Assembly: GCA_019400425.1 (NCBI GenBank) | Contig: JAFREE010000005.1 | Coordinates: forward strand, 62,001-126,000 | Source: Hymenochaete sp. R1 | Lineage: Eukaryota; Basidiomycota; Agaricomycetes; Hymenochaetales; Hymenochaetaceae | Length of the DNA: 64,000 nucleotides | Reading direction: 5' to 3' | Shown here: in pieces, positions 21,632 through 34,881 of the stretch | How positions within the stretch are numbered: the stretch's first letter is position 1 | Layout of the letters: each line of letters opens with the position of its first letter | The notes under the pieces: generated by a model | Told to the model about the DNA's origin: nothing | Seen by the model: the letters and a program-made list of their open reading frames with translations, nothing else | Databases searched by the model: none | Made by a program: the position numbers and the translations under genes

Positions 21632-23181
21632 TCAATTATCCGGAAACTGCTCCGCAATAAAATCATGTATCACAGCATATGCCTCTGGGGCACTGAAATG
21701 GGCGTGAAGACAATGTCCAGTATCGGCTGGTATAAATGTTGTGAAATTGGATGCACTAGGGAAGAGTGACCGGGCAGGCTCAAGGAGATTGGTTGAGCCA
21801 TTCAGCGATTGAAAGCAATTACCACCACATTCGACACTAATTAAACAACAGACATTAAATGCTGATAGAAATTCAAAGGATGGGTGTATTGGGCTTACAT
21901 GTCCTTCGCTCCAGTCACTACTAAGACTGGACCGGTAAAATTCGTAGCTGCCATTGCGATTGCCTCGCTACGAGTGAGAAGCTCTCCAATCGTATTGATG
22001 CCCTTGTGCTCTTGCAGAAAATCAAGAGAAGCTACAGATGGTACCATCAATTTACGTACAGTGGCTGCATAGCGTGTACTTACATTGAGGGAAGTTTGGG
22101 AAATGGAAAAAGTCTTGTTGTATATTAATGATACTAGTTGAAGCCATGTAAGAATTGCTGAGCAATCCTGGTTGATTTGACGCACAGTACAATCATTTAG
22201 TATCCCATACTAGGAGAACCGGTGAGAGATAGTACGCACCAAAACTCGTGCTATTGGTCTGTGATGCCAAAGCGAAGCCGAGACCAGCATTGACGATAGA
22301 CTCGGCTTGAGTGGATGGAGAGAATCCGGTGAGAACCAGAGCATCGATAATATTGTCATGTGCGGCAGCCAATGCAAGAAGCAGGAAGCTGTAACGAGTT
22401 ACGGGTTGGGGCTTCGATCAGTTGCTCGCTCGAAGGAACGCAGGAATGTTATGTGAGAGGTGAACAGATAGATGGACAGACCTCCCGTACGAGTGACCAA
22501 CACCCACAATGGAGCGAATTGGGACACCAAGTACCCCATCTCGGATCGCCTGGACGATACCTGCCATGACACCAACGTGCACCGGAGTTTGAACTTCCTT
22601 GATACCATCCGGCGTGCTTGAACGCCCCGTTCCTACCCTCGAGAGATTAGTCCTCTTCACACAAAAAGGGTTCCCGCCAACATTCTCACCTAATCTGTCA
22701 AAAATGAAAATAGCATGACCAGCTGCGATGGATGACTCAACATAATTCAGCGGTGACCCAGGGCCATCTATCTTCCAATAAGAATGATCAAGATTGAGGC
22801 TATAGTCTCGTAAAAGGAGCGGTTAATCGCATACTAAAAATAGGAAGGAGGGCCTCACCCGTGAACAGCAACCTCCAAAATTCCAGATCCGGTTTTCTCC
22901 CATCCATCAGGTACGCAAAGTTCGCCAAATATATCATAAGAAGTCGAGAGAGGGACAGTACCGTTGATCAGACTGGAGACGTTGGAAGTGAGGCTGAAGG
23001 ACTCTTGGACGAGTCCAGTGAGCTGAGTTTGGTTCGCCGGAGCTTCGAGGAGAATATTAGTCGCATTGACAGTGACGTTAACAGGAATCGTGAGTTCAGT
23101 GCAATTATAGGATAAAGATGGAGAGCCGTAGGCCCGCAGTGCCAGGACCAGCACCGATAGGATAGTCGAGGATAAGAGCAT
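21632..23181 (-). CDS. Secreted alpha/beta-hydrolase
   Basis: Starts at the ATG at 23181 because MLLSSTILSVLVLALRAYGS is a good signal peptide; an upstream in-frame ATG at 23283 would hide it. After about 100 residues (many NxS/T sites, SYDIFGELCVP) come HGYSLNLDHSYW, IFIFDRLGVGTGRSS, the nucleophile elbow VGHSYGS, VLVVTGAKD (acid residue) and DTGHCLHAH (catalytic His), giving a complete Ser-Asp-His triad in the right order. About seven exons are needed; the borders near 22470 and 22210 are approximate. The stop is at 21632. Substrate unknown; esterase or peptidase-type activity is inferred from the fold. It ends 90 bases from the converging PITH gene. Confidence 0.8.
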
Positions 23182-23565
23182 TGCTGGAAGACGATCAGAA
23201 GGCGAGCCAGCTGTGGGTTTCCTTCCTATTTGTAGGGCGTTTGAGAGGCCATAAGCTTCTCTTAGCAGCAGAAGGGACGTCATGACTGCGCATATTTTCG
23301 TCTCTCAGACTTCAAAATTCAATCTCCAATACGCAATTAAAATGGAATGTGTGAGACGTTTCGCATACTGAATTAATTATTCAAATGAAAAGAGCAGAGA
23401 GCGTACCCTTGGTACTCGAATGTTCTCATACAAGCCCACAGTAGCTCATTCTAAGATAAGAAAGCATATGAGAGCCATAAAAAGAGATAAAAATTCAATG
23501 ACTCGCATTACAAGGCCCTTCGTCTTCTGAATATAGTTAGCAACGAACTTAAGTTCTATTTCCCA
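23182..23565. other. Intergenic region: hydrolase promoter and PNK 3' flank
   Basis: AT-rich, no gene or repeat seen. Confidence 0.45.
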
Positions 23566-25324
23566 TCTATCTGAAGCCACATATTCCAAAATCGTTCTTG
23601 TTCTGTACTCCCTGAGAATTTCCAGTGGACTGTGCGAATTTCTTTAAAGCCCTCGTCGAGAGAAGGCTCTTCATAATCGGCGGCAAAAGAGGCAAAGGCA
23701 GAATATGGAACGACTGAGCGCGTCTGAGATCGGTCAGTATAATTCTAATAAAATAGCAACATAAAAAGGCTCACAGGGACGTTGTTCACTGAATTGTCAA
23801 ATAGCAAAGGTAGACAGTAAGCACGATATAAATTGTTGTGCCAAGCTAGCTCCCTCGATGCATCGAATCGGAAGCACCTACGAGATCTGAGTACACGTAA
23901 GGGTTGATAATACAAAGTAAAAACAAACCTAATAACTACACCCAGGCGTTTTGCTAGCTGGACATAATGTTCTCGTGTTTTCTTATCCCGGTTCGTATTA
24001 TCTGCAAAATTTATTAGAAAAAAGAAAGTACGCGGCATATTACAATCCAATTCACCGATTACACAGCTTGTCCCTTGACTCAAAAATTGTTCGGCTAGCT
24101 TCAAACACTTGGGTCGACTTCCCAAGGTGTCTTGGTTGACATGTTCATATCCAGCGGGGCGAAATGTGTTTTCGAAGAAAGTCGTTTTACCCGACGCAGG
24201 CGAGCCCATGAAGATAACTAACTCGGTTATCCCTTTCGGAGAAAGAATTGGTGACGAGGTCGGAGTCACGTTAGGCACTATGTCACAGAATACATTGATA
24301 TTTACACAATGGCAAAGAAAGATTTGCACAAACCATCCGGTTTGATTATTATAGGTATTCTACTACCTTTAAGGGTAAAAGGATCAGGGCTTTGTTTGAG
24401 GAAGCATTCCTGGATATGTTCTTATCATCTGAGATACTCATAATATGGAACGACTCACTTCTGGAGTATAAAACTTTAAGGATACATTATCCGCAAACTT
24501 ACGGTCAGTCCCAGCGAAGTCTTTGGCCCTGCCCGCAGCGTCGCCCACGAAGAAAGAGTTCTTTATGTCTGGAGTACAAATCAACCCCAGTGATTGTGGA
24601 TCAAGTGTAGGACATACCGATGGTAATATTTTCTTCTTTAGCAAGGCGCTCAAGGGCTATCCACATCCCAGGCATCGGCTTTCTATAACCGTCCTTGGCA
24701 GTAGCAGCGAGAATGAAGAAAGGTAATTGCATATCACTGAGCTTTGATGCTTCAGTACACAAACCAACGAGACATTTCTTGCCTTACCGCGCGAGAAAAG
24801 TGGAGGATCTTTCTCTTCCAGGAAGCTAGCTTATCATTCCCTCTCAAGCTTTGATTGCTGAAGAAAACAATCGTGTGACTGAAAACACATTTGAGTGTTT
24901 GTTATAGAAATGAAGAAGAGACAACTCACTCGGTATCGTATGCTTCTTTCAGAAATTTAGGTACTGTTCTATGCCAGTACTCCCAGTCAGTCTCGACTTT
25001 TGGTGGAGGCCATCTGATGACCGTGCCATCAAGGTCAAATGCTGCTATTTTGGTGCCCATCTTCGGAGAGAGGCACTCGCCGAAAAGGCAAGTCCGAGAA
25101 GTGAACGGAAGCTGTCTCCATCGAAAGGTGGAACTTGAATCACTTGAATCTGCAACATTCCTATTGAATATGGGAAAAACTAAGAGAAAAGCTTCATTCA
25201 ATCACTGTATTTTAGCATTTTATATGGCTGCAGGCGTACCTTTCTTAGCCGATGCTTCTTCCCGGTCTGAGTCCAGCCCGGCGTTGGCAGCTTTCCTCTT
25301 TCTAGGTAAACTCATTGTAGACAT
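23566..25324 (-). CDS. Bifunctional polynucleotide 5'-kinase/3'-phosphatase (DNA end repair)
   Basis: Removes 3'-phosphates and adds 5'-phosphates at DNA breaks so that ends can be ligated. Exon 1 (25324-25240) gives a basic nuclear-type start [13 protein letters not shown]. Exon 2 (25149-24930) has the HAD phosphatase motif [12 protein letters not shown]. Later exons give [22 protein letters not shown] and [10 protein letters not shown], completing the phosphatase domain. The kinase domain has the P-loop [11 protein letters not shown], then [13 protein letters not shown] and [12 protein letters not shown], and ARHNN-type wording ([10 protein letters not shown]). The C-terminus is [12 protein letters not shown] and ends WLQIDGK. 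The FHA domain of animal PNKP is absent, as in other fungi. Both active sites look intact. It diverges from ENP2 over 228 bases. Confidence 0.9.
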
Positions 25325-25552
25325 GCCACAAGATCGAAGGCCCACCGAGGGCCCAAGAGCACGTAGCACGGCGAGCAACAGAGATGACCAGCAAGCTAGC
25401 GGCTGGTCCAGTCGTGGCTTGATGCCGCTTGAATAAAGCAACTTGAACTTGAACGAGCTCAGCCGACACCTTCACCGAAATGATCGACGCTGCGCCATTG
25501 AACGCATTTTTACTTGAATTTCGCAAGTCCTAGTCAACTTAGCGCACGCACA
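25325..25552. promoter_or_regulatory. Short divergent promoter between PNK and ENP2
   Basis: Only 228 bases separate the two start codons, so both promoters must lie here. Several minus-strand frames cross it but none joins the PNK frame. No TATA box is evident. Confidence 0.5.
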
Positions 25553-28055
25553 ATGGTTGGTCTTCAAGACCCAAGCTCCGTCAAAGTATATACCGTCAAT
25601 GGCGCAGCTTCTGGCTCATCTTCATCACTGCCTGACTGGCTTACACGCAAGCGTGCGGCGAAGAAAGGCAAACGTGCTGCAAAGGAGCGGGTAGAAGGTA
25701 CCATCGACCTTGTTCAAGAGTTCGAGTTCCCGGAAGCAAGCAACAGGGTAAAGACAACCAGAGACGGACATCATGCGATTGCCACGGGAGTCTACAAGCC
25801 TCAGATGCGAGTTTACGACTTGGATCAGCTCACGCTGAAATTTGAACGCCATTCCGACGCTGAGAATGTCGATTTCATTGTGAGTAAGTAGTCTGCGCTC
25901 TGTTACGGTGCATATGCTTAACGTTCTGTTATCGGGCACCTTTAGATCCTGTCTGAAGACTGGACGAAAACTTTACATTTGCAAGCCGATCGGTCTCTCG
26001 AACTGCACACTCAAGGTGGCTTCCATTATCGGACACGAATACCGCGGTTTGGTAGGAGCATTGATTACCACTTCCCATCTTGCGATGCATATGTTGGGGC
26101 CTCTGGACCAGAGGTATATCGCCTGAACTTGGAGCAAGGGAGGTTTTTAAATCCCATTGTTCTCGACGAGGAAGTCGTCGGCGTGAACGCGGTGAATATC
26201 AACCCGGCACATCAGCTTCTTGCTTTTGGAACGGAGGGTAATGGCAGCGTCGAGTTTTGGGACCCTCGTTCCAGATCCCGTGTCGGAACACTCAAGATGC
26301 CTTCAAAATTAGGTGCTGTCGACCTTTCGCTAGCGCCTGCGCTATCCGGAGTTGGTGATTCTACGTCAAGCGGTGGACCCTCTGTGACTGCTGTTTCGTC
26401 CAGGACAGATGGTCTGTCTTATGTCATTGGAACCTCCACGGGACACGCTTTGTTATATGACATAAGGTCCCCTAGACCCTATGCAATGAAAGATCTTGGG
26501 TACGGTTTGCCAGTCAAGACAGTTTCATGGATAGAGGGGGGATCGAAAATGGGAGGAGATGGCATGGTTCTCAGCGCCGATCGCAAAGTCATCAAGATTT
26601 GGGACAGGAGCAGTGTACGTTTTGCAGCGAATGTTAGCCCGGATCTGTGCTAATCTTCCTTTAGCCTGACGGTAACTTTGCATCAGTCACTCCTGCATAC
26701 GATATGAACCACGTTCATCATCTTCCCGGCACTGGCATGTTAATGATCGCAAATGAAGGAATACAGATGACAAGCTATTATATACCTCAGCTTGGACCTG
26801 CTCCTCGATGGTGCACTTTCCTTGACAATATCACAGAGGAAATGGAAGACCAGACCGTTCGGAATGTCTATGAAGATTACAAATTCATTGAACGAGATGA
26901 ACTCGAGAAGTGAGTGGTCCTTGCTGATGTGTGATTCTTCGTTGTGCTAATACTCCTTGGCCCAGGCTTGGACTGGACCATCTCGTCGGAACACCCGCCC
27001 TCAAGCCATATATGCATGGATACTTCATTTCTCTTCGTCTTTATGATGCTGCGCGCGCAATCGCCAACCCATTCGCCTACGAAGAATATCAAGCTCGTCG
27101 TTTGCAGGATAGAGTCGATAAGCTTACGGAAAGCCGGATCCGCACGAGGAAAAATTTACCACTTCCAAAGGTCAACAAAATGCTCGCTGAACGCATCCAT
27201 AAGGAGGAAGAACGCGCGGAGATACTGGAACAAAAGAAGCAAGAGAGAATGAAGAAGAAAGCAGAGGATCAAGACGTTCCGATCAACGAGAAAGATTCAG
27301 ACGCGATGGATGTAGATGAAACGAGAAAGGGAAGTACTCTGAAGGCGACTGTGCTCAACGATTCACGTTTCTCGGCTTTGTTCGAGAATCCCGAGTTCGA
27401 GGTGGACGAAAACAGTAGGGAATTCAACCTTCTTAATCCTTCCCTGGCTTCTCAGAAGCAAAAAGGCAAGACTGCCGTCGAGGAGGAAGAGAACGAGAGC
27501 GACAAAGGTTCGAGTTCGATGGACAGTGCCGCGGAAGTCAATACCGACCAAAACGATAGCAGCGAGGAAGGGACTGAGGATAGTAGCGACGCTGGAGATC
27601 TAGGCGCAGTTGGCTCCAGAAGACAGCAGACCAGATCACAGGCTCTGCCATCACGCTCATTACCCAAGCAACCCCGGATGGTACCTGCAGCACCACAAGC
27701 GGAAGGTCGATCAAGTGGTAAACGAGGTATTGCCAACGACAAGCACGCTTCATTCGGCCAACGTCGACAAGGCTCTTCATCTGACAAGAAATCAAAAGGA
27801 CGGGCGAAGGACGATGTCATGGGCGACATGGAATACTCCTGGATCCCTTCGGGCAAAGACACTGATGATTTATCTGGCACAAAGACATCGAAGAAAAAAG
27901 ATGGTAAAGGTAAAACAGAGAAGTTTGGTGCTGGTCTCGAACGAGGAGGAGATGGCGGGGAGGAGCAAAGGCGCATGCTGTCGGACAACGAGAGGCATGG
28001 GCGGCCACAGCGACGCAGAGATGTTCGAAGTGGGAGCAGAAATGCATTCAGATGA
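25553..28055 (+). CDS. ENP2: Nucleolar WD40 protein ENP2/NOL10 (small-subunit ribosome biogenesis)
   Basis: Predicted 776-aa nucleolar protein of the 90S pre-ribosome (SSU processome). Exons: 25553-25879, 25946-26614, 26665-26909 and 26966-28055. The start VKVYTVNG and LPDWLTRKRAAK are typical. WD40-type propeller blades follow: DGHHAIATGVYKPQMRVYDL, FGRSIDYHFPSCDAYVGASG, GTEGNGSVEFWDPRSR and VKIWDRS-like ends. Then comes the NUC153-type region: EEMEDQTVRNVYEDYKFIER, LGLDHLVGTPALKPYMHGYF, and LYDAARAIANPFAYEEY. The C-terminal 300 residues are highly charged with Lys/Glu and Ser/Asp runs. FSALFENPEFEVDE is the conserved NUC153 motif. All diagnostic parts are present and the length fits the family. 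Confidence 0.93.
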
Positions 28056-28322
28056 TGTTCAAGCATTCTTTATTCTTTCCGTTTTTATTTCCTCTCATCT
28101 TTTATTTATTTAATTCATGTCATATCTGTGTACGCCAGTATGCGCCGTAATCTGCTTACTGATAATGATAATCTGGAGTTGCCTGACCTCGGACAATATT
28201 TACAAAGTCGTATTTCCTTTCGCTTATGGGATGTCGATCTGCCGAAGCTTTTCGCACAGACCGGAACCCGAGATGCGGCACTGAACGGAGTGGATGATCC
28301 CTCTTGACCGTCAACCCCCACC

Positions 28323-29813
28323 ATGTCAAAACGCGTCCGTATTTACACAGTAGAAGACGTCTCCGCGCATAGCACACGTTCTTCTTGCTGGGTCTCACGC
28401 AATGGGAAGGTCTATGATGTGTCTTCGTTCTTGGCCGACCATCCAGGCGGTGACGACCTCATCCTGAATTACGCGGGGAAGGACATAGGTGCGGTCATGG
28501 CGGACAAGGACGAGCACGAACATTCGGATTCTGCGTACGAAATGCTAGATGATTTTGTAATTGGACGACTCTACGAAGGCGAGACAATTGTTAACGACGG
28601 TATGCATTGCCTACATACCTTCGACTTTACATCGTACATGAGACTGAAGGCGTGTCGTAGAATGGATCGCTGACGACAAATTCCACCCTGAAAACACGGA
28701 CTCTGCCAAAGACTTTGAAAAGAACCAGTTTTTGGACTTGAGAAAGCCCTTGATGCGTCAGGTATGGGAGGCAAATTTCAGGTGAGCAAATTCTTCTGCT
28801 CTTAGACCTCGGCTTGGACTGAATGGCATCGAAGCAAATCATACTACCTCAAGCAGGTTCACCAGCCCCGTCATCTACCGGAGCCGGCTCGTCTCTTTGG
28901 TCCAATCTATCTGGAAGTAGGTGATTTCCAACCTCCCCAATCAGTTGCGAGGCTCACCGTTTTTGTCTCAGGTATTCACGCGTACGAATTGGTATGTTGT
29001 ACCCCTGATATGGTTGCCAGTGGCCATCAACCTCTTCGTACGATCCGTCGTTCAATTCACTCGTCCAATTCCCCTCTTCGCTGCCGATCCTACTTTCCCT
29101 TATTCCAAAGCCGTACTTTCATCAATCACCCTCAGTAGTATGTTGAGCACCATCGCATGTTTCTTGGTCGGAAACCTGATCTGGACGATCCTGGAGTACA
29201 CCTTACACCGCTTCTTGTTTCACATTGATGAGCTACTCCCGGACCGACCGTGGGCAATCATATTGCACTTCATGTTGCATGGAATTCATCACTACATCCC
29301 GATGGACCGGTATGTATATTTCATTCACTCCAGACTAAGCCTTTTGTTAATAGTGCATTTCAAGCCTCCGCCTCGTAATGCCACCAGTCCTCTTCTTCTC
29401 GCTCTCCTTCCCTTTCACTCGTCTGGCCTACCTACTCTTTCCGACACCGATGGCTAACGGTATTATCTCCGGCTCCTTTGTTTTCTGTGAGTAGCTGTGG
29501 TTGCTTCCCAGTGAATGACACTGACTCGCTCCTTTTGTAGACGTCCTTTATGACTGCATGCACTATGCGTGAGCACTCATTTTTTTATCATGATGAAATT
29601 ACGTCTAAACGGACTTTTCAGACTGCATCACACTTCTCTCCCTGCTTACATGCGCGAGATGAAGAGGTATCATCTCGCCCATCACTATAAGAACTTTGAG
29701 CTCGGCTTCGGAGTGACAAGTATGTAGTCTATTTGCCTTTCTCGTCGATGTTTTCTCATCTTTTACAAGGCAAGATCTGGGACTACGTCTTCAACACTGT
29801 CCTGCCCATCTGA
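28323..29813 (+). CDS. SCS7: Sphingolipid (fatty acid) alpha-hydroxylase with cytochrome b5 domain
   Basis: ER membrane enzyme that 2-hydroxylates the very-long-chain fatty acid of ceramides. The exon chain begins 28323-28599, 28661-28781, 28835-28916, 28972-29309 and continues with three or four short exons to the TGA at 29811-29813. The N-terminal cytochrome b5 domain has the heme motif DHPGGDDLIL (His about residue 41) and DEHEHSDSA. After NQFLDLRKPL come membrane segments and the di-iron His motifs HRFLFH, HGIHHY, the LHHTS pair and HLAHHYKNFELGFGV. The C-terminal end is KIWDYVFNTVLPI. This domain order and all His clusters are those of SCS7/FAH1. One exon ending (29569) encodes only about ten residues. 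Confidence 0.93.
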
Positions 29814-30218
29814 TGTCACCTCGCCGAATTTATAGACAACCGTCATGCTCCAGGACCTATGCATGTATGTAGCTCCTGTTCCGCTCTTTCTCCGTGTCTT
29901 CTGCCCGAGATCGCTCGTTCTTGTATACCTCTTTCAATTTTACCGAAATCTGCGTTGCCTTCGTTCTGGCTTCAAAGCTCGTGTGCCGTTCACCATACTT
30001 GTAGTTTTCGATTATACATGTTACTTTGAGATAGTATTTGAAAAAATCCACCTATTAGTTTTGACACAGCTAACCTATCAGAAATGCAACAACATATAGC
30101 GGAAGCAGAATAGTGAAAACAAGCTTGGTCAATTCGAACACGGACATGGCTTCTCGAAAAACCCTCCATTGGGTGACCTCGAAGGCGAGTGACGGCGGGG
30201 GAGAGGGCAGGGTTCCAA
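29814..30218. other. Convergent intergenic region between SCS7 and SIN3
   Basis: Holds both 3' ends. AT-rich in the first half; no gene recognised. Confidence 0.5.
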
Positions 30219-33200
30219 TCATCGGTCTTTGACACCCTTCACCTTCGGCAACTTCCCCTCCCTGTCGAACTCCTCCATCCATTTCTCACTCGCCACAACC
30301 CGCTTCCTAAACAACCTTTGTGTCCCTTCTATCTCTGCCTTCGTATACGCTCGCCACATGAAATCCTCTGTCTTGTCAACGAAGAACATTCGGTACGTGC
30401 GCACGCAGATCTTGATCTCGAGCGCACTGCGACCGTACGTGGGGCTAGTAGATATTGGTGGGGATTTTACGGTTCGGAGGTTACTGTAATCGCGGAAGTT
30501 TAGAAGAGAGTTAGGATGGAAGGAGTGTGAGGATTGGAGGGCGTTACCGAGTGAGAAAGGGTGCTTTGACGTTCACTGATTCCATGCCTTTGGTCGTTTC
30601 ATCCTAAACAAGATCGTATGCTCGGACAATGAGGATGGGACAGTCAGCTGGCTTACAGAAACGAAGGAATCCATATACGCTTGCCACCGGCCATTGTAGA
30701 GGTCCACGTCATCAAACACAGAATCGTCCTTTCCCAAGAGTTGAATGGTCATCGTGTGTGTTGTCGGAGCCTGGGAATTTTTGAACGTCAACATAGCGCC
30801 CTCGGTTGTAAATGTAGAGGATGGAGAAATTACCCAGTCGATGCGCAGGAAATTCTCCTCTGGTCCAACGACTTTCTCGACGTTGCTTCGAATATCGTCA
30901 ATGTCAAGGCTTGTTGGGGCTGTCATTTCTCTTTCTCGTTTGAGGCCATCCAAAATAGTGAGCGATTTGCCATCGTAGATGATGTTCTGAACCTGGTAAT
31001 TATGTTCTATTAGACGTATTTGGAACGATAAAAAGCGCTCCTGCGGACCTGTTTGATCAGAGCGCCGATGACTTTATCAATCGTGAACAAGACGTATGCC
31101 TTGTGTTATTCATTAGCAAATGAATTCAGATAAAATTAATGGTGCCAACTTTAGTTCCAAAAAGGCTCCTCGTGATATCTTCGAACTGCGGTTGGTCAAT
31201 GGTGTTGTCAAATAACCTCTCGCAAGTCTCGAGCGCGAACGGATAGAACTGCGAGGCTGGGTTGGGCCCATTTTGGAGTTCAATTAATTTTTTATCGGAT
31301 GGCTCTGAGGCCTGGAGGGCGAGCTCTGAGGCAAGGGGGTTTGAGAGGTAGGGCGAAGAAGGGTCGCTAGCCAGTCTTGTGGCCAAGTCTTTGCAAATCT
31401 TGAGACGGGTATAAAGAAGCTGCAAATCATAAGACATATATTTGTCAGTCATAAATATTAAAAGATACCTCGATGAGTCTGAAAAGGGTATAAAACGACG
31501 CGTTCGTGAAAAAAGCCGAGCGCCGTGTCTGTTGCTCCTTCGCAGCTTCCATATGTTCCTGAGTTTCGTCCATCATAGACTCGGTAGTTATCGGAGGTGT
31601 CTCATCCACCAACATCTGAGCAGACGAGCCTGGTGACGAATGTCTCGACTCCGGCATCACGTCGGTCGAAGTGATTTGCGTGGGTTTACGTTTATCTTGT
31701 ACGTTGCCTTTCAACAGTTTCCTCCGTAAGTCGTTCCCTGCTCTTCTGGCGTTCCTACCCCCTCTCCCGCTTCCACCGCTAGGAGCGTTCTCGTCTGCTT
31801 CATCCACGAACGCTGTGTAATCATCCGTCAAGGGGAAATCAATTTGTTGATTTCTTGCTTGGAAACAAGCATTGAATAGTAAAGGGTCAAACATGAAAAA
31901 CATAGGTATGAACGTCCTCATGAAGCCTTCGATTCTTCTCCGGTCAGCCGTACTGACGTGGTGGTGCATACGATCAAGTAGCGAGAATGTCAACTTGAAT
32001 AAATCATGTAGTACACCGACGTCCTCGAATTCGAATGCCATATGATAGCGGGGACGTGTTCTCCTGAACAAAGGGTCAACGAGGCTCGCTCGCCTGGAGA
32101 GCTGTTCCTCCCGCGCAGCCTCGAGCTGAGTCATAAACGTTTTCGGCGTGATGGCCTTCTTATCTGCTAGCTTGAAGTTGATGCCTTGATGGTCTAGCGA
32201 TTTCGAGTAGTTCCGCGCGTCGACCTCTCGCCATACCTTGTTCCACTCGCGTTGCGCTCGCTTCCACTCTTCTTCCTTCTGACGAAGCCGTGCAAAGACG
32301 ACGGGGAGAGCGACCGAAGGTTGATCGTGGATGCACTGAATGACTTCTTGGCCCGTCTCACGTCCGTATATTTTCTTGATGACGCGCTGGAAAATGGCCT
32401 TGTTCGCCCCGCTAATAGCGAATTTTTGTTTGTAAGCGGTTCGTTCTTCGAGTGAGAGGGACATGAGCTTAAGATGAATTGGTTCGAGATTCGAAATTGT
32501 TCGGGTGATGGCTTCGATGTGGAAATCGTACTCGTGTCGCTCTTCTTCACTACGATGTAGAGCTTCTTCGTAAATGTTCTTCCTGTGTCCGATGAATCCA
32601 GTGTCCTCGCTGGACCAAGTGGGATGGGAAACCCATTCGTCATTCAGAACACTTCTGCACATTTCGTCTCGGCCAGAACACTGAGTTGTACTTTCCTTCA
32701 TTTTGATATCAGGATCATCGAATCAGGGAAGAAGTTTTGAATCACTCACAACCGCAGGGAGGCGCCTATAGCTTGGACCATACCGAACACTCAGGCTGCC
32801 TTTTGTTAACCTCTCCATCCCCTCGTTCTTCGCAGCACTGACGACATTATTCTCCATGTTTGAGTCCCAACCCAGAATTTTCTCGAACTGTGCCATGAGT
32901 TCATCATTCAAGAAAGTTCGGCTCCCTAGGACTAGCCTCCGCATGTCAATGATGCCTTGAGTGAAGTAATTAATAAGTTTGAGGAATTCATTGTAGGTCT
33001 CGCGCGTGTCGATTGCCAAGCGGACACGCTCAAAAAACGAATAATCCTCTGCTGATGGCTGTCGAGACCCATTGACTTGAAGTTCCGCGGGAGGCTGTGT
33101 TGCTCGAACATGGGATTGCGGTACAAACGTACGAGCGCTTGCTGATTGGAGCCCGTCATCCTCGTGAGTTTGTTCATATCTACGTGGCTCTGCCTGACCG

Positions 33201-34575
33201 ATTCGCACAATAAACGATTAAACGATAAAGGAGAGGCAGGAGAATCACACCTTCTGTTGAACTGCTTTGTCAATGTCAGGCTCAGGCAATTTCTCCTTCC
33301 CTGTGTCACGATTTGGAGCCTTCCGCTTCCGTTTTTGTCCAGCGGTTGCAGGACCCGTGGGCTCAGGGGCTTTACGCTTCGCATGCCTGGACCTTTTATC
33401 CCTTTCAAGTGTGATGGCTCTGTTCCACACCTCACTCATGCTTTGCGGCAAGCAGTCGGCCAAGCCTCCAATGAGTTCAGGGAAATTTTGGAAGAGACTT
33501 GCTATGCGTTGAGCGGTATATTCCTGTAATAATTCAATATTAGAAAGAGAACTTAAAAGCACGAAGGAGCTTGCTTCATTGTCTACGCCGTTCTCGTTAT
33601 CCTTGATGGCATCTATAAAGTCCTGATAAAGGTCTTCCCGTCCCGCTAAGCGGAGCCTGATTTTCCTAAAATATTCTACAACACAAATCTAGAAGATATT
33701 CAAAAGACCATCTTGACCACTGACCAGGTTCCTCTGAGAATACATGTCAGACGATTGTATTAGGTAAATGAGAGTGAATGAGCTCACCCTCTGTGACTTG
33801 GTTATGGGTCGTAGTACCCTCAGGCGTCGTGACAGTAATAATATTTGCTGATTGCGCATCCATAGTGCATTCGATACGATAACCGGCGGGCAAGAACGTA
33901 TTAAATCCTTCAATGAGCATAGGAAATCCAGCAAACAGCGAAGATACACGTTGGATGACACCGGGAGTATCAATGCTAAATGTAACTTAAGTCAACATAC
34001 ACCTCGAGAGATAAATACCATATAACTCACCTCTGGTTCTTGAAATCTTTCATAATATCCAAAAATCGGTTGTACACCCCAGGTGAGTCTGAAAATTGCC
34101 TCTTGACAGCGTCCAAGTAGGACAATGCGTCGGTTACGTTCAAGGGTCGGCCATTCATCGGTGACGCCTCTCTGTCAGGGCCGATGCCGTCTACGCTCGT
34201 AGCAGGAAAACCAATTTGTGCATCTTCTCTCCAAGCAAAGCCTTCCGGGAATGCATCATCTACAGGAGATGTTTTGACTACCACATCACCGGCAGAGCTC
34301 GCACCATGAAATTCTCGCCCATTGTACGGATGCTGGTCTGCGTTCATGGGACCAGTGTTTGCCACCGCTGAGCTTGAAAAGTCCAACCTTGGCGTTGACC
34401 TCGCTCCTGCTTTTTCCGTCACCTTAGCATTCACAGTCATTCGTTCACCAACGTTTGAAGCCAAGGTCGAAGCGGACGCGGGAGGTGTTGCCGTATCCGG
34501 TCCATTGGCAGAAGCCGCCCCTCGTAGACTTGGCGCAGCATCCTCGTTGACGTTCATGTTAGTTCTGTCATCCAT
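30219..34575 (-). CDS. SIN3: Transcriptional co-repressor SIN3 (histone deacetylase scaffold)
   Basis: Nuclear scaffold of the Rpd3/HDAC complex. The start is set at the ATG at 34575 (MDDRTNMN); an in-frame ATG at 34650 is possible. Paired amphipathic helices: PAH1 [18 protein letters not shown] with [15 protein letters not shown] and [23 protein letters not shown]2 with [19 protein letters not shown]3 [24 protein letters not shown] and FEKILGWD. The HDAC-interaction region follows: [28 protein letters not shown] and [20 protein letters not shown]. Then comes a long middle ([19 protein letters not shown]), a Gly/Arg linker and the SIN3 C-terminal region ending [14 protein letters not shown] and a KVKGVKDR tail. 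A splice near 30648-30606 (TTCGTTTCT to GATGAAACG) replaces a reading that would stop early. Roughly a dozen exons. Confidence 0.93.
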
Positions 34576-34881
34576 GTTCGTGGTCGATAGAGAAGGAGTC
34601 AAAGAAAGACTCAACGCTATGAAAGCGATCGAGCCTGCCGAAGGCGTCAAAAGAGAAGGTGGTAAGTTATTGAAGGCAACAGACGGAACGATTGCGCATG
34701 ATGATCGACATTTACGTTTGACGCGTGTATATTCTCACGACTATAGATTGCAAATCTCAGATTTTATCAATTACTGTAATGTCGCCTTTCGTGAACCTTG
34801 ACCACGACGATTCATTCAATACAAGCTAGCTCACCATCCCTCTGGCCTTTGCTTGTAATTCTGAAGTACACGAACCTATTC
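34576..34881. promoter_or_regulatory. Divergent promoter region between SIN3 and P450
   Basis: About 306 bases between the chosen start codons. Alternative in-frame ATGs of both genes (34650 minus, 34798 plus) lie inside, so the true promoter could be shorter. Confidence 0.45.

Noticed and set aside
27452..28066. 204-codon minus-strand frame
   Set aside because: Antisense shadow of the charged ENP2 C-terminus; low-complexity Ser/Pro/Leu composition.
30573..30953. 126-codon minus-strand frame ending in RPKAWNQ
   Set aside because: It is a SIN3 exon read through its donor at about 30648. The spliced frame (SFVSDETTKG) leads to the family C-terminus.
34322..34801. 159-codon plus-strand frame before the P450
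   Set aside because: Antisense shadow of the first SIN3 exon plus promoter; no recognisable product.
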